Source: an uncultured bacterium | GTDB lineage: Bacteria > Bacteroidota > Bacteroidia > Bacteroidales > Muribaculaceae | Assembly (NCBI GenBank): GCA_946184715.1 | Contig: CAMHGU010000111.1 | Coordinates: forward strand, 1-7,284 | Direction of reading: 5' to 3' | Length of the DNA: 7,284 nucleotides | Shown: positions 6,539-7,284 of the stretch, one piece after another | Layout: every line of letters starts with the position of its first letter | How positions within the stretch are numbered: position 1 is the stretch's first letter | The notes under the pieces: model-generated | The model's database searches: none | Seen by the model: only the letters and a program-made list of their open reading frames with translations | Told to the model about the DNA's origin: nothing | Program-made: the position numbers and the translations under genes

Positions 6539-6591
6539 ACCCCACGTGAAATCACTCTCTTTATCAACCCAATAGAAAAGCAATCCATATT

Positions 6592-7134
6592 ATGAAAGAA
6601 CTTAAAGGAACCCGCACTGAAGCCAACCTTCGCGAGGCTTTTGCCGGTGAGTCGCAGGCTCACACCAAGTATCAGTATTTCGCTTCTCGCGCCAAGAAAG
6701 ACGGCTACGAGCAGATAGCCGCTTTCTTCCTCGAGACCGCTCTCAACGAGAAGGAGCACGCCAAGATGTGGTTCAAGCACCTCCACGGTGGCAAAGTGCC
6801 CGCCACCACCGAGAACCTCGCCGAAGCTGCCGCCGGAGAGAACTTCGAGTGGACCGATATGTACGAGCGCATGGCACGCGAAGCACGCGAAGAAGGTTTC
6901 GACGAAATCGCCGAACAGATGCTCGGCGTAGCCGCCATCGAGAAAGCCCACGAAGAGCGCTACCGCAAGCTCCTGAGCAACATCGAGACAGGCCTCGTGT
7001 TCTCGCGCGACGGCGATGCTATATGGCAATGCCGCAACTGCGGCCACATCGTAATCGGCAAGCAAGCCCCTGACATGTGCCCCGTGTGCGCCCACCCGAA
7101 GGCCTACTTCCAGCTCGTAGAGAACAACTACTGA
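6592..7134 (+). CDS. rbr: Rubrerythrin, diiron peroxidase with C-terminal rubredoxin domain
   Basis: Rubrerythrin reduces hydrogen peroxide in the cytoplasm of anaerobes and microaerophiles, taking electrons from NAD(P)H-linked donors. Residues 1-135 form the ferritin-like four-helix domain. The diiron ligands known from Desulfovibrio rubrerythrin all have counterparts: Glu20, Glu53, His56 (the redox-switching ligand), Glu83 and Glu86 in GENFEW, and Glu117 with His120 in IEKAHEERY. Residues 140-180 form a rubredoxin domain with Cys147/Cys150 (CRNC) and Cys163/Cys166 (CPVC) holding one iron. At 180 aa the length is slightly below the ~190 aa of classic members, but nothing is missing. The leader is A-rich; no TAnnTTTG element or recognised peroxide-regulator box is seen in the 53-bp gap, so it may be read from the lipoprotein promoter. 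A strong hairpin follows the gene. Confidence 0.96.
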   Translation: MKELKGTRTEANLREAFAGESQAHTKYQYFASRAKKDGYEQIAAFFLETALNEKEHAKMWFKHLHGGKVPATTENLAEAAAGENFEWTDMYERMAREAREEGFDEIAEQMLGVAAIEKAHEERYRKLLSNIETGLVFSRDGDAIWQCRNCGHIVIGKQAPDMCPVCAHPKAYFQLVENNY

Positions 7135-7171
7135 TTCATCATTCCGCGTCTTCTCTGGCAAGCGGAAACTA

Positions 7172-7210
7172 CGACAACCGATGCGACCCCTACGACCGCG
7201 TCGGTTGTCG
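7172..7210 (+). terminator. Long hairpin downstream of rubrerythrin, likely terminator
   Basis: CGACAACCGATGCG (7172-7185) pairs with CGCGTCGGTTGTCG (7197-7210). This makes a 14-bp stem with one T-G wobble and an 11-base loop. It lies 37 bases past the rubrerythrin stop and is followed by a modest T-containing tail (CATTTAT). The stem is the strongest in the window; the weak T-run leaves some doubt that it acts as a classical intrinsic terminator. It could equally stabilise the 3' end of the mRNA or be bidirectional. Confidence 0.65.
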
Positions 7211-7266
7211 CATTTATCGTAACCAGTTCTTGCTGCACAGCCTATAGCGAATTTATAAAGTAATCG

Positions 7267-7281
7267 CCATTATTGTAATGG
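7267..7281. repeat. Short dyad near the right edge
   Basis: CCATTA and TAATGG flank a TTG spacer, giving a 15-bp inverted repeat with perfect 6-bp arms. It lies in an AT-rich stretch after the rubrerythrin terminator and could be an operator or the stem of a leader for whatever gene follows. It is short enough to be chance. Confidence 0.2.
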
Positions 7282-7284
7282 AGA

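Noticed and set aside
5657..6583. 308-codon minus-strand frame opposite der and the lipoprotein
   Set aside because: It spans two well-supported plus-strand genes and the promoter between them; its glycine/aspartate-rich translation is typical of antisense reading of GC-rich genes.
6415..7161. 248-codon minus-strand frame opposite rubrerythrin
   Set aside because: Rubrerythrin on the plus strand has every metal ligand intact; the antisense product shows no family features.

Overview
The window looks like a chromosomal segment of a Bacteroidota genome, most likely order Bacteroidales. A GC-rich gut lineage such as Muribaculaceae would fit, but that is inference. The grounds are the gene order yceD(DUF177)-rpmF-fabH-era-der, start codons preceded by A-rich leaders without Shine-Dalgarno motifs, and several matches to the Bacteroidota -7 promoter element TAnnTTTG. 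Coding DNA is GC-rich with strong third-position GC, which produces many long antisense shadow frames.

Layout. Positions 1-1174 (minus strand) hold the N-terminal 391 codons of an AlbA_2/RecG-C-like ATP-binding protein that runs off the left edge. Positions 1175-1481 form a divergent intergenic region with a promoter facing each way. Positions 1482-2215 carry yceD and rpmF, closely spaced. Positions 2216-2488 are a gap without a convincing gene. Positions 2489-5848 carry fabH, era and der, with a terminator-like hairpin between fabH and era. A promoter-like element then precedes a small lipoprotein gene (5924-6538) and a rubrerythrin gene (6592-7134), followed by a strong hairpin at 7172-7210. 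The last ~70 bases hold no gene, only a short dyad near the edge.

How the genes work together. yceD, rpmF, era and der all concern ribosome synthesis: YceD is linked to 23S rRNA, L32 is a 50S protein, Era acts in 30S maturation and Der in 50S maturation. FabH starts fatty acid synthesis, so the cluster joins ribosome production to membrane lipid supply, both growth-rate-linked. The lipoprotein and rubrerythrin look like a separate unit; rubrerythrin detoxifies peroxide in anaerobes.

No new multi-gene system is convincingly present. The most unusual items are the divergent ATP-binding gene (possibly regulatory or defence-related), two short coding-like frames in the intergenic regions (1218-1418 plus, 2304-2429 minus), the fabH-era hairpin, and an N-terminal extension on Era.
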